64,000 bases of DNA from contig JBFLYM010000002.1 of the NCBI GenBank assembly GCA_040757035.1, forward strand, positions 1-64,000, written 5' to 3'. The notes under the pieces are model-generated. The model was given only the letters and a program-made list of their open reading frames with translations. It was not told where the DNA came from and did no database searches. The position numbers and the translations under genes were made by a program. Below are positions 15,702-23,538 of this stretch, piece by piece; within the stretch, counting starts at the first letter, position 1, and the number at the start of each line of letters is the position of its first letter. Origin of the DNA: JAHJBR01 sp040757035. Lineage in GTDB: Archaea > Micrarchaeota > Micrarchaeia > Anstonellales > Bilamarchaeaceae.

Positions 15702-17072
15702 TTATATCTTACTTTTCTTACTTTTGCCATGTTTTTTGTCATGTTTTTTCATCCATAAAATAAAATTTCCAAAGTCATGAGCCAATCCTTGGAATGGATA
15801 AATCGTAACAATTTTTGCTATGAGTCTGCCAGTTGTTGCTTTTTTCAAAGGACGTACGATCTCTTTGGTGTTTGAAACAACGAAAAAACCAGTGATCAAT
15901 CTTGTCAATGCAATAATCAAAAAGAATATGTGAAAACTGAGAACGGCATTTCCCCCAAGAAACCCAAGAATCGCTCCGCCGAAAATTATTCCTGCAAATG
16001 TTCCTGTACCACGAGAAAGAGAGAAATCTCCCATCGCGCTTACCCTTGAACGGACGGGTGTAATCTCGTAAAGGTAATTATATACCGTTGCGGATATACC
16101 GCTCCAAATTATTCCGCTGTATGCTTCGGCAAGGAGAGATTGGACAAAATTGGAAACAAAAATCCAAGGCAATATCATTGTAAAGGAAAGCATACTTACA
16201 GCGTTCAAGACCTTTTTAGTGCCGTATTTTTCTATCAATCTGCCCCAGTGTGGGGAAGCCAACGCGTAGCTTATTGTCCACAACGCTATTGTAAGTGAAA
16301 ATTGGAAATAATCAAATTTAAGCATGTTGAACTTATATATTATTATGTACGGCGCAACCATATTGACTGAAAAGAAAACAAGAAAAATACAAACCAAATA
16401 TTTCGTAAAATCGTTTCCGAGTTTGGATTTTGATTCTGCTTTTGGATTTGGGTCCCAATAAAGAGTAAGATAATAAGCACTAATGCTCCGAGTAACGAAT
16501 GCAATGAAAAAAAGCGTTCCGAAACCAAAGAATATGTTTGTTTTTGTGTAATCCAGAAAAATCCCTGCCAAAACAAGGGCAGCCAATCCTGCAAGATTCC
16601 ACATTCTGTCCCTATAACCAAGCCAGCTCGCTCTTGTTTTTTCATGAACAACATCGCCTATAATTGCGAACCATGCTGGATTTACAACACCGCCAAAAAA
16701 ATATATTGCAATTACAAGCAATATAAACGCAGTATTCGCAAAATCCTTAGAGAGTAAATTAAATTGGAACGCGAGCATCGCCACTCCGAACCATGTCAAA
16801 GCTTGTAGCGCAACTCCATAAATCAATATTTTTTTTCTTTCCCATCCAAAATCTGTGAAAAACGAGCCGATTTTCTGCGCAATGCCATCAAAAAGTGCAG
16901 GAAAAGAACCGAGCGCGGTTATGAAAAAAAGCGGAGCTTTGATTGCAATTGCAAACGGTGTCAGAAATACTGTGCCCGTATTCATCATTATTGCCCATAC
17001 TACTCCGTCTAGCGTGGAATAATGCATTGTTTTTTCTATTTTTTCTTTAACATTTTTTTCTTTAGCATTCAT
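15702..17072 (-). CDS. MFS transporter
   Basis: 456 residues from ATG 17072 (MNAKEK). The frame runs on to 17105, but those 11 residues derive from the R3 repeat. Twelve hydrophobic segments are readable, with the MFS loop GSFFTDFGWERKK after segment 2 and a second-half loop HWGRLIEKYGTKKV. The tail is Lys-rich and cytoplasmic. The substrate cannot be inferred; the nearest genes are unrelated. Upstream is R3, so the promoter must lie within or beyond the repeat. Confidence 0.8.
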   Translation of the reverse strand: MNAKEKNVKEKIEKTMHYSTLDGVVWAIMMNTGTVFLTPFAIAIKAPLFFITALGSFPALFDGIAQKIGSFFTDFGWERKKILIYGVALQALTWFGVAMLAFQFNLLSKDFANTAFILLVIAIYFFGGVVNPAWFAIIGDVVHEKTRASWLGYRDRMWNLAGLAALVLAGIFLDYTKTNIFFGFGTLFFIAFVTRSISAYYLTLYWDPNPKAESKSKLGNDFTKYLVCIFLVFFSVNMVAPYIIIYKFNMLKFDYFQFSLTIALWTISYALASPHWGRLIEKYGTKKVLNAVSMLSFTMILPWIFVSNFVQSLLAEAYSGIIWSGISATVYNYLYEITPVRSRVSAMGDFSLSRGTGTFAGIIFGGAILGFLGGNAVLSFHIFFLIIALTRLITGFFVVSNTKEIVRPLKKATTGRLIAKIVTIYPFQGLAHDFGNFILWMKKHDKKHGKSKKSKI

Positions 17073-17092
17073 AATTATATCCTTGTCCAAAT

Positions 17093-17189
17093 TATACCGA
17101 TCCACTAAAAAAACGTGGATCGCATATACTCAACCAATCGAGATAAAACCTAAAAAACAAAACCGGAAAAACTTAGTTGGTTGAGTATA
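17093..17189 (-). repeat. 97-nt two-hairpin element, copy R3
   Basis: Full-length, inverted relative to R1 and R2. It occupies the space between the divergently arranged ScpA 3' end and MFS 5' end and provides a spurious in-frame ATG for the transporter. Confidence 0.92.
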
Positions 17190-17228
17190 TCATCTGGATA
17201 GTGTATTGGTGTACAAGCGCATCCAAAA

Positions 17229-17897
17229 TTATTTTATTCTAATAAATATCTCTCCAAAAAAATCATCTTGTCTTAGATCTATTATTTTTTTTTGCGAAAG
17301 ATGGAGAAGCGGCATTAGAGTGTTCACTATTTCATTTGCATCTCTATTTTCTAGTAATCCTGAAAATGTCGCCCATCCTTCGCTATCCGCTTTTTGTTTT
17401 AAGCACAGAAAAACGCTACTCATGCGTTCTTCTATATCAAATCTTGGAATTGCAATAGTTATTATCTCTTCTATTTTTTTAGGCTTGGGTTCAACAGGAT
17501 TATCATAAGCAATTATTCGTTCCATTTCTTTTAGCAGATCTTCAAGCGCTATTGGAGCTTTTGGTGGTATGCGCGAAACAAGCTCTAATTTCGGTATTTC
17601 TTCGCACGCGCCCAATGTTCCAGATTCTTCAGCATGAACATCTTGTATTGGTAATTCTTCAGCTATTTTGAGTGCGTTGCTTTTATACTTTAGAAGGATT
17701 GCGGCAGCGAGTATGAGATTTGCTGGAACATACAATTCAAGCGTTTTCATTTTTTTTAGATTACGAAGAAAACTATCTGCCAACAGCGTTATATCTATAT
17801 TCCAGGGATCAAGCCGTTCACTAGCCATCATCTCCATTAGCATTTCTTTCCACATTGGTTTAAGAATCATCTTTTCTATATTTTCTTCTGCAGACAT
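17229..17897 (-). CDS. scpA: segregation and condensation protein A
   Basis: 222 residues. ERLDPWNIDITLLADSFL near the N-terminus and LELYVPANLILAAAILLKYKS are the conserved kleisin segments of ScpA, which bridges SMC heads in chromosome condensation. A C-terminal winged-helix segment (VNTLMPLLHLSQKKIIDLRQ) completes the kleisin layout. No ScpB or SMC is next to it. ATG 17897 is in good context; the next gene is divergent. Confidence 0.88.
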   Translation of the reverse strand: MSAEENIEKMILKPMWKEMLMEMMASERLDPWNIDITLLADSFLRNLKKMKTLELYVPANLILAAAILLKYKSNALKIAEELPIQDVHAEESGTLGACEEIPKLELVSRIPPKAPIALEDLLKEMERIIAYDNPVEPKPKKIEEIITIAIPRFDIEERMSSVFLCLKQKADSEGWATFSGLLENRDANEIVNTLMPLLHLSQKKIIDLRQDDFFGEIFIRIK

Positions 17898-18014
17898 AGT
17901 TGAATTTTAAAATATTCCTTTTATAATCATTATGTAAAATTATTTTATGTGTAAAATCATTTCATGAAGGTAACACGATAGCATAATTAACTAAGTAGAT
18001 AAGCGGGTGACGAT

Positions 18015-19118
18015 GTGAACATGCTAGAATCAAAACTCTTTGATGCGTCAGAACAACTATCAAAGGTGTTCAACGAAATATTGCGAACAGGAACTGCTGT
18101 TTTTATTACAAAAAACAACATACTTTTCGGCCTTATAGACGATAGAAACATGCGAATTGGAATAGCAAATGCGAGTAAAATGAAATGCGAGAATGCGTGT
18201 GTAAAATGCCCTGCGATAGCCGAAAACGCCTCAATTTTGGAATGCATTAACGCATTTCTTTCTGGACATTTCAAAGCACTTCCTGTTTTGAACGCAAAGA
18301 AAAAAATAGTAAATGCAATATCGCGCGTAGATGTTTTAAAAGAACTCAGTGCAAAAAGACTGATTCCGCGTGCGCAGATTTGCAGATATATGAACGCTCC
18401 GGTTTGCACTATAGAAACAGAACAAAGTGTTGCGGATGCGAAATCCAAAATGAAGAAATTTAGAGTACATCATTTAGTTGTAACTCAGAAAGGTAACATA
18501 GTTGGGATTATTTCAACTTTTGATTTTGTGGGTCTTTTCGCAACACGAAAAGAAAGACAGTCTTACCAGCTAATAAGCGAAATAAAGAATTTTGATTCAA
18601 AAAAAATTAATGAGATTTACAGAGAAAATTTTGTTACTTTGGATGAAAACGCGACACTTGATGAAGCGGTACTAAAAATGATAGATGAGGATACTTCTTC
18701 AATAATAATTGTCGCCAATAAAAAACCTGTTGGCGTACTTACAGCCATGGATATATTCAAACTTGTGCGCAAACTTTGCGCTGAAGAAAGAGATATATCT
18801 ATAAATGGCTTAGATAATACCGATGTCGAAGTACGCGTGCATTACGATAAAATAAAACAATATATAATTAATACTATAAATAAATTTGATAGATCATTTA
18901 AAATAGAGAATATCGCAATCCACATGAAAAAAGGAAAGGGCAGATACGAAGCACGCGCGCAGTTTTATCTTAACAATAAACAAATCGCGTTCAAGTGCGA
19001 AGCTTATAGTTTAGGTGAGATTGCATCAACGCTTTCAAGCGAATTTAAAACAATATTGGAAAAGAGAAAGAGCGAAAAAATGGAGAAAAAAAAGCGCTCG
19101 CCTGTAGAAGACCGATAA
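18015..19118 (+). CDS. multi-CBS protein with ribosome-hibernation-factor-like C-terminus
   Basis: 367 residues from GTG 18015; ATG 18021 is an equally good start. About four CBS motifs are readable in the first ~260 residues (e.g. SGHFKALPVLNAKKKIVNAI, FRVHHLVVTQKGNIVGIIST, SSIIIVANKKPVGVLTAMDI). CBS pairs bind adenosine nucleotides. Residues ~275-345 (DVEVRVHYDKIKQYIINTI...RYEARAQFYLN) resemble the HPF/RaiA fold that binds idle ribosomes. The combination suggests an energy-sensing ribosome or translation factor (inference). It is divergent from scpA. Confidence 0.72.
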   Translation: MNMLESKLFDASEQLSKVFNEILRTGTAVFITKNNILFGLIDDRNMRIGIANASKMKCENACVKCPAIAENASILECINAFLSGHFKALPVLNAKKKIVNAISRVDVLKELSAKRLIPRAQICRYMNAPVCTIETEQSVADAKSKMKKFRVHHLVVTQKGNIVGIISTFDFVGLFATRKERQSYQLISEIKNFDSKKINEIYRENFVTLDENATLDEAVLKMIDEDTSSIIIVANKKPVGVLTAMDIFKLVRKLCAEERDISINGLDNTDVEVRVHYDKIKQYIINTINKFDRSFKIENIAIHMKKGKGRYEARAQFYLNNKQIAFKCEAYSLGEIASTLSSEFKTILEKRKSEKMEKKKRSPVEDR

Positions 19119-19135
19119 AAATATTCGGTCCTCTG

Positions 19136-19154
19136 AAAAACGTGGATCGCATAT
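19136..19154 (-). repeat. fragment of the 97-nt element
   Basis: AAAAACGTGGATCGCATAT matches the stem-2 region of R3. It lies 12 bp upstream of ATG 19166 and provides an earlier in-frame ATG (19142) that I do not use. Confidence 0.65.
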
Positions 19155-19165
19155 GGGGTAATTTC

Positions 19166-19582
19166 ATGAAAAAAGGACAGATTAGTATGGAATTGCTTAT
19201 CATAGTTGGATTTGTAATGCTACTTTTCATTCCGCTTATTCTCATCGTATCTCATAAAACAAATGAAATGGATGTTGATATGAAAGCAAGTCAAAGTCAT
19301 CTTATTTTATCTAAATTCACGTATATTGCTAATTCGCTAGGTTCAATGGGCGAAGGCAGTGCACTCAAGTTTGAACTTACGCTTCCAGAACAGGTAAAAA
19401 CGCTTCATTTTAGAGCACTTGGAGATGGAGGAGAGGTGATGCTTACAACGAACGATGGAAGTCAAATCTCTCAAATTACGCGATTTCCATTTAATAGTAC
19501 ACAAAATTATTCTGGAGGTACAGCCTATAAATTTGAATTTCTTTCTCAAAATGGATATATTGTCATCTCGCTTTCGCAGTAA
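19166..19582 (+). CDS. class III signal-peptide (pilin-like) protein
   Basis: 138 residues from ATG 19166. MKKGQISMELLIIVGFVMLLFIP is the archaeal class III signal: short basic leader, QxSxE motif and hydrophobic helix, cleaved before ISMEL by a prepilin peptidase such as that at 45530. The rest is beta-rich and polar with no Cys, likely surface-exposed. It could be a minor pilin or an archaellum-like subunit. It precedes the GINS/ribosomal run. Confidence 0.75.
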   Translation: MKKGQISMELLIIVGFVMLLFIPLILIVSHKTNEMDVDMKASQSHLILSKFTYIANSLGSMGEGSALKFELTLPEQVKTLHFRALGDGGEVMLTTNDGSQISQITRFPFNSTQNYSGGTAYKFEFLSQNGYIVISLSQ

Positions 19583-19629
19583 ACAAATAAACAAAAACCT
19601 TATTAATTTTTCATACAAATAAAATCCTT

Positions 19630-20148
19630 ATGCTTACTTATTCTGAATTGCGTGAAATACAAAAAAAAGAGATTGAATCGTTTGAACTAGTGAAAGTTGA
19701 AAAGGATTTTTACTCCCAGCTTAAATTGTTTATAGAGTCTAAAAAAGCATGCGCACTCAAAAACCAATCATTTGATGAAATGCGAGAATTTGAAAACGCG
19801 AAGAAGATCGTGCGAAGTATAATAACAAAAAGAAGAGAAAAAATTTCAATGCTTTTCACGCTCCAAAACCAAGAAATAGAAGGGCTTGCAAACGAAGAAC
19901 GACTGTTTTTAGCCCAAATAAGAAAAATTGCTAGCGAATCTTTTGAACAATTTGATTCATTGTTTTTAGAACCAAAAAACGAAATCCTGCGTAGGACAAG
20001 AATAAAAATTGTTAAAACATTAGAAGCTTATAAAGGTTTTGATAACAATATATATGGACCGTACAAAGAAGGTGAGGAAATTTTTCTTCCAGAAGAAGAA
20101 GCCGAATGGCTCTTGAAAAACAAAATGGCTGAGCATATTAGTAATTAG
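19630..20148 (+). CDS. archaeal GINS subunit
   Basis: 172 residues. N-terminal LTYSELREIQKKE, a helical centre with REFENAKKIVRSIITKRREKI, and the C-terminal beta domain DNNIYGPYKEGEEIFLPEEEAEWLL match the archaeal GINS51/15 family. GINS activates the MCM helicase within the CMG-like replication complex. It precedes eL42, as in other archaea. The spacer to eL42 contains a perfect 15-bp tandem duplication (GCTATAATTGATAAT-type). Confidence 0.85.
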   Translation: MLTYSELREIQKKEIESFELVKVEKDFYSQLKLFIESKKACALKNQSFDEMREFENAKKIVRSIITKRREKISMLFTLQNQEIEGLANEERLFLAQIRKIASESFEQFDSLFLEPKNEILRRTRIKIVKTLEAYKGFDNNIYGPYKEGEEIFLPEEEAEWLLKNKMAEHISN

Positions 20149-20258
20149 ATAATCTTTAGATAATTAATAGAAAATCATATTGCTATAATTGATAATGCTA
20201 TAATTGATAAATTCCTGTGGTCTAAAGGTTAAAGGTCTGGAAATTTAGGTGATATAAA

Positions 20259-20540
20259 ATGAAATATCCAAAGGAAATTAATACCTATTGCCCAAATTGT
20301 AATTCGCACCAACTGCATAAAGTTAAAATGGCGAGCAAAGGACGCACCAGAACTATGGCAGTTGGAAACAGAAAACATGAAAAAAGATTGCACGGTCACG
20401 GCGGTAAACGCGCTGGTGAAAAAACAGTAAAAAAACAAGGAAAACGACAAAAAGTGATAATTGAATGCCAAACTTGCAAAAAAAAGCATGAGCGTGTGAT
20501 CCGTGGGAGAACAAAAAAAAAGTTGGAAATAAAAGCGTGA
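20259..20540 (+). CDS. rpl44e: ribosomal protein eL42 (L44e)
   Basis: 93 residues. Zinc-binding CPNC at ~11-14 and CQTC at ~72-75 surround a basic centre (KASKGRT-type, HGHGGKRAGEK). It sits on the large subunit near the E site. GGTGAT precedes the start. It is followed by eS27 at 53 bp, the conserved archaeal order. Confidence 0.95.
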   Translation: MKYPKEINTYCPNCNSHQLHKVKMASKGRTRTMAVGNRKHEKRLHGHGGKRAGEKTVKKQGKRQKVIIECQTCKKKHERVIRGRTKKKLEIKA

Positions 20541-20593
20541 TTAATAAGAAGAATAGTTAATAAGAAAAGTAATTACTAAAAAAGGATGACAAT

Positions 20594-20755
20594 ATGGCAA
20601 AATTTATAGTTATAAAATGCGAATGCGGAAACGAACAAAAAGTTTTTAGTACTCCGTCAACGAATGTTAAATGCAGAGTGTGCAATAAAATAATTGCAAT
20701 CGCAACTGGAGGAAAAGCAGCGTTTTTGGGAAAACGAATAAGAAGCGCAGAATAG
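20594..20755 (+). CDS. rps27e: ribosomal protein eS27
   Basis: 53 residues from ATG 20594, missed by length-limited gene finding. The protein has CECGNEQ and CRVCNK zinc-ribbon pairs and the terminal GGKAAFLGKRIRSAE typical of eS27. It lies between eL42 and aIF2-alpha, its usual archaeal position. Confidence 0.95.
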   Translation: MAKFIVIKCECGNEQKVFSTPSTNVKCRVCNKIIAIATGGKAAFLGKRIRSAE

Positions 20756-20767
20756 CAGGAAATATTC

Positions 20768-21532
20768 ATGGAACCCACAACACTTCCCGAGGAAAGCGAA
20801 TTTGTGCTTGCAACCATAAAAAAAATAATGCCATACGGCGCACTTTGCGTCCTTCCTGAATACAAAAATGCCGAAGCGTTCTGTCATGTATCAGAAGTTG
20901 CTTCGCGCTGGATAAAAAATATTCATGAATTCATTTCTGAGAATGATAAAATAGTTGTAAAGGTTTTGCGTGTTGACCGCGAAAAAAGGCAGATTGATGT
21001 TTCAATCAGGCGCGTTAATGAAGAAGAAAAACGAAACAAGCTTGAATCAGTAAAAAGAGCGGCACGAGCGGAAAAATTGCTTCAGTTTGCACTTAGTAAA
21101 TCCAAATGTCAATTAAACCTAAATGAGATAGTATCAAAACTCGAGGATGTTTATGGCGAAGCATACTCAGCGCTTGAAAATGCGCTTGAAAATGATGACG
21201 CCTTTGCAAAAATACAAATTCCTAATACGCTTAAGAAGGAGATTATAGACGTTGTACGAAAAAGCATAAAAAAAGCAAAAATTTTTGTAAGCGCCAAATT
21301 TAATTTAAAGTGCTTCGGCGCTAATGGAGTAAACAGTATAAAAAAAGCACTAACAATAGACAAATCCGATGCGAATGATGTGCATATACTTTATATGGGC
21401 GCTCCGAATTATAAAATAGTGGTTTCTGCGTCAGAATATAAAGATGCAAATAAAAAGTTGGAGAAGATACTGGAAAAAATTAGCTCTTCATTGGATAAGG
21501 ATTGCATATTTGAATATAGACTTGAAAAATAG
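20768..21532 (+). CDS. eif2a: translation initiation factor aIF2 alpha subunit
   Basis: 254 residues. The N-terminal S1 domain reads FVLATIKKIMPYGALCVLPEYKNAEAFCHVSEVASRWIKN, with the conserved IDVSIRRV. A helical middle and the alpha/beta C-terminal domain follow. It is part of aIF2, which delivers Met-tRNAi. It starts 12 bases after eS27. Confidence 0.95.
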   Translation: MEPTTLPEESEFVLATIKKIMPYGALCVLPEYKNAEAFCHVSEVASRWIKNIHEFISENDKIVVKVLRVDREKRQIDVSIRRVNEEEKRNKLESVKRAARAEKLLQFALSKSKCQLNLNEIVSKLEDVYGEAYSALENALENDDAFAKIQIPNTLKKEIIDVVRKSIKKAKIFVSAKFNLKCFGANGVNSIKKALTIDKSDANDVHILYMGAPNYKIVVSASEYKDANKKLEKILEKISSSLDKDCIFEYRLEK

Positions 21533-21576
21533 ATTTGAAAAGTAAAAAATGCTACGGAGAATAGGAAAGAATATAA

Positions 21577-21729
21577 ATGAAAAAAATGCGCAAATGTGGT
21601 ATATGCAAGGTATATACATTTAAGGAATTACATTGCAATTCCTTAACGGCTTCGGCACATCCAGTGCGTTTCAATCCAAATGAAAGATACGCGGAACAGC
21701 GAAGAAAAACAAAAAACCTTGGTGGATGA
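21577..21729 (+). CDS. nop10: H/ACA ribonucleoprotein Nop10
   Basis: 50 residues from ATG 21577, too short for length-limited gene finding. MRKCGICKVYTFKE and HPVRFNPNERYAEQRRK are diagnostic of Nop10. One of the two usual zinc CxxC pairs is degenerate: the second has only a single Cys (HCNSL). It assists box H/ACA-guided pseudouridylation. It overlaps the PAC2 start (ATGA). Confidence 0.9.
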   Translation: MKKMRKCGICKVYTFKELHCNSLTASAHPVRFNPNERYAEQRRKTKNLGG

Positions 21730-22496
21730 ATACTATGAAAGAAACTATTATTATAGAAAAATGTAAAATAAATCTTAGATCGCCGATTCTCCTTGTCGGA
21801 TTACCTGGTATTGGACTTATTGGGCAGGTGGTATGTAAATATGTGGCGCACAAAATGAATGGAAAAAAGATTGCGGATCTGTTTTCTCCACACTTTCCGC
21901 ACCAGGTATTAATGACTAAAAAAGGTACAATTAGATCAATTAAGAACATGTTTTATCATGTTAAGATAAATAAATTAGATCTTGTTCTTCTTTTAGGGGA
22001 TGTACAGGCGATAACCCCAGAAGGACAATATGAAGTTGCAGGCAAGATAGTTGATTATGCGAAAACTATTGGAGTGAAAAATATTATTTGTATAGGTGGG
22101 TATAGCACAGGTAAGTTCAACGAAAATAGAAGGGTTTTTGGAGTGGTTACACACAGGCATCTTATTCCGAAATTCAAAAAGGTCAATGTTATTTTTGGCG
22201 AAGCAAGAGGCGCCATCTTAGGGGCTGCTGGTATTATACCTGCGATCGCAAAAATAAACGGAATGCACGCCGCGTGTATAATGGGTGAAACACACGGCGG
22301 ATATGTCGATGCGATTTCGGCGCGCAATGTGATTAATGTTCTTGAAAAGCTTCTTAATTTCAGTATTGATCTTACTGATTTAGAGAAACAAGCTAAGGAA
22401 GGCGAAAAAATAATCAAAAAAATAGAAGATGAAATACAAAAACAGGTGATTGCGCCTTATGAAACAGAAAAAAAAGATATTTCTTATATTCGCTAA
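21726..22496 (+). CDS. PAC2-family proteasome assembly chaperone (COG2047)
   Basis: 256 residues. INLRSPILLVGLPGIGLIGQVV, GDVQAITPEGQYE, IICIGGY and MGETHGGYVDA are typical of archaeal PAC2/PbaA-like proteins. These help assemble the 20S proteasome or related complexes. The C-terminus ends in a charged helix. Start may be 21726 (overlapping the nop10 stop) or 21735. The stop region holds an 11-bp tandem duplication (ATATTCGCTAA). Confidence 0.85.
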   Translation: MNTMKETIIIEKCKINLRSPILLVGLPGIGLIGQVVCKYVAHKMNGKKIADLFSPHFPHQVLMTKKGTIRSIKNMFYHVKINKLDLVLLLGDVQAITPEGQYEVAGKIVDYAKTIGVKNIICIGGYSTGKFNENRRVFGVVTHRHLIPKFKKVNVIFGEARGAILGAAGIIPAIAKINGMHAACIMGETHGGYVDAISARNVINVLEKLLNFSIDLTDLEKQAKEGEKIIKKIEDEIQKQVIAPYETEKKDISYIR

Positions 22497-22521
22497 ATAT
22501 TCGCTAACTTGAGGTGATAAT

Positions 22522-22743
22522 TTGAAAGGGCAACTCTCGGCGGAAATGATAATATTGATTGCGGTTATTCTTGCGGTAGTAGCGATAGTGGCTATTAGTA
22601 TGATAAAGTCTGCTGAAAAGGCGAGTAAAACATTTGAAAACCAAAGCGACACAATATTAGACCGCAGTGCTGATATTGTAAATAATCTTAGCGCTGAAAT
22701 TCCGCAAAACCAAAGCGCGGTTTCATTTGCAAAGATAGAATGA
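22522..22743 (+). CDS. class III signal-peptide small protein
   Basis: 73 residues. TTG start 22522 follows GAGGTGAT. KGQLSAEMIILIAVILAVVAIVAI has the QxSxE class III signal and a hydrophobic helix; a polar helical tail follows. Probably a pilin-like subunit or an assembly factor. It overlaps the next gene by four bases (ATGA). Confidence 0.75.
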   Translation: MKGQLSAEMIILIAVILAVVAIVAISMIKSAEKASKTFENQSDTILDRSADIVNNLSAEIPQNQSAVSFAKIE

Positions 22744-23138
22744 AAGATAAAATGAAGATGATCAGAGGTCAGCTCACTATAGAATATCTTTTTCTTGCAC
22801 TTATTTCGCTTTGTTTGATTACTATCTCATTAGGTGCGCTCATTAAATTGCAAGAAGCAGGCACACGTATTTTTCATTCCGGGGCGTTCAAATCCTCAGT
22901 ACTTGATATTTATAATTCTGGTGAAGAATTATGTGCGATGGGTCCTGGAAATACTATGAAAATAAAAATAAAAGAAAACGTTTCTATTGCGCAAAACGAA
23001 ACCAAAACAATATTTTCTAATCAAGACCTGAATATCTCAATTTCGCAAGATACGAATTGCAAATATCAAGATATAGATCTTTTGGCTAATTCAGAAATAA
23101 CAATAAAGAACGAGAATGGAGAGATAAGGATAGAATAA
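22740..23138 (+). CDS. class III signal-peptide protein
   Basis: 132 residues. RGQLTIEYLFLALISLCLITISLG is a class III signal (QLTIE) plus helix. The mature part is beta-rich with two Cys that could form a disulfide (ELCAMG and TNCKY). Translationally coupled to the preceding pilin-like gene, so the two products probably assemble together. Confidence 0.72.
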   Translation: MKDKMKMIRGQLTIEYLFLALISLCLITISLGALIKLQEAGTRIFHSGAFKSSVLDIYNSGEELCAMGPGNTMKIKIKENVSIAQNETKTIFSNQDLNISISQDTNCKYQDIDLLANSEITIKNENGEIRIE

Positions 23139-23172
23139 AGTTACAAAAATAAGATTGATGAGGAGGTACGAA

Positions 23173-23366
23173 ATGAAATTAGTTGAAATTAAGGATCTTT
23201 CTGTTGTTTTCGAAGAGCTTGAGCCAAAACAGGTGGCGTTCACGAACCCGAAATCGTTGTAAAAGCGCGCGCGTTTTGTAAAGTCAAGTTTGATGCTTCG
23301 GCTAAAGTCGGTAATATGAATGACTTGATAATCTGCCTTGAGGACTTGCTTAAACAAAGGGGCTAA
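23173..23366 (+). pseudogene. frameshifted small gene
   Basis: AGGAGGT precedes ATG 23173, giving MKLVEIKDLSVVFEELEPKQ before a stop at ~23260. A second frame starting in the overlap reads HEPEIVVKARAFCKVKFDAS through EDLLKQRG to TAA 23364. A one-base indel near 23238 would join them into about 64 residues. I do not recognise the family. The segment 23266-23289 is the one shared with the 44-bp palindrome. The rest of the gap to ilvB holds no other gene. Confidence 0.55.
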
Positions 23367-23517
23367 CATAGCCAAACCGAGATAAAAAACCGCCCGCTTG
23401 AGGTAAAGTGTGGTTGTTCTATTACAGAGATATATTTTTTGTTTATTTTTTATTCGTATTCGAACAAGTTGGCGGACAGCGAATCAATTAGGTATTGGTT
23501 GCGATATCTTATTAAAC

Positions 23518-23533
23518 AATATTACGTAATATT
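23518..23533. promoter_or_regulatory. 16-bp palindrome at the ilvB start
   Basis: AATATTACGTAATATT is a perfect dyad ending five bases before ATG 23539. A TATA-like TTATTAAAC lies ~10 bp upstream. Likely a repressor site over the transcription start, for example for an Lrp-type regulator (inference). Confidence 0.6.
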
Positions 23534-23538
23534 AAAAA

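Noticed and set aside
17073..17105. N-terminal extension of the MFS transporter
   Set aside because: These codons come partly from the R3 repeat; the ATG at 17072 starts the protein-like sequence.
23173..23366. Possible programmed frameshift gene
   Set aside because: No slippery heptamer or downstream structure at the frame change; a simple indel in a decaying gene explains it.
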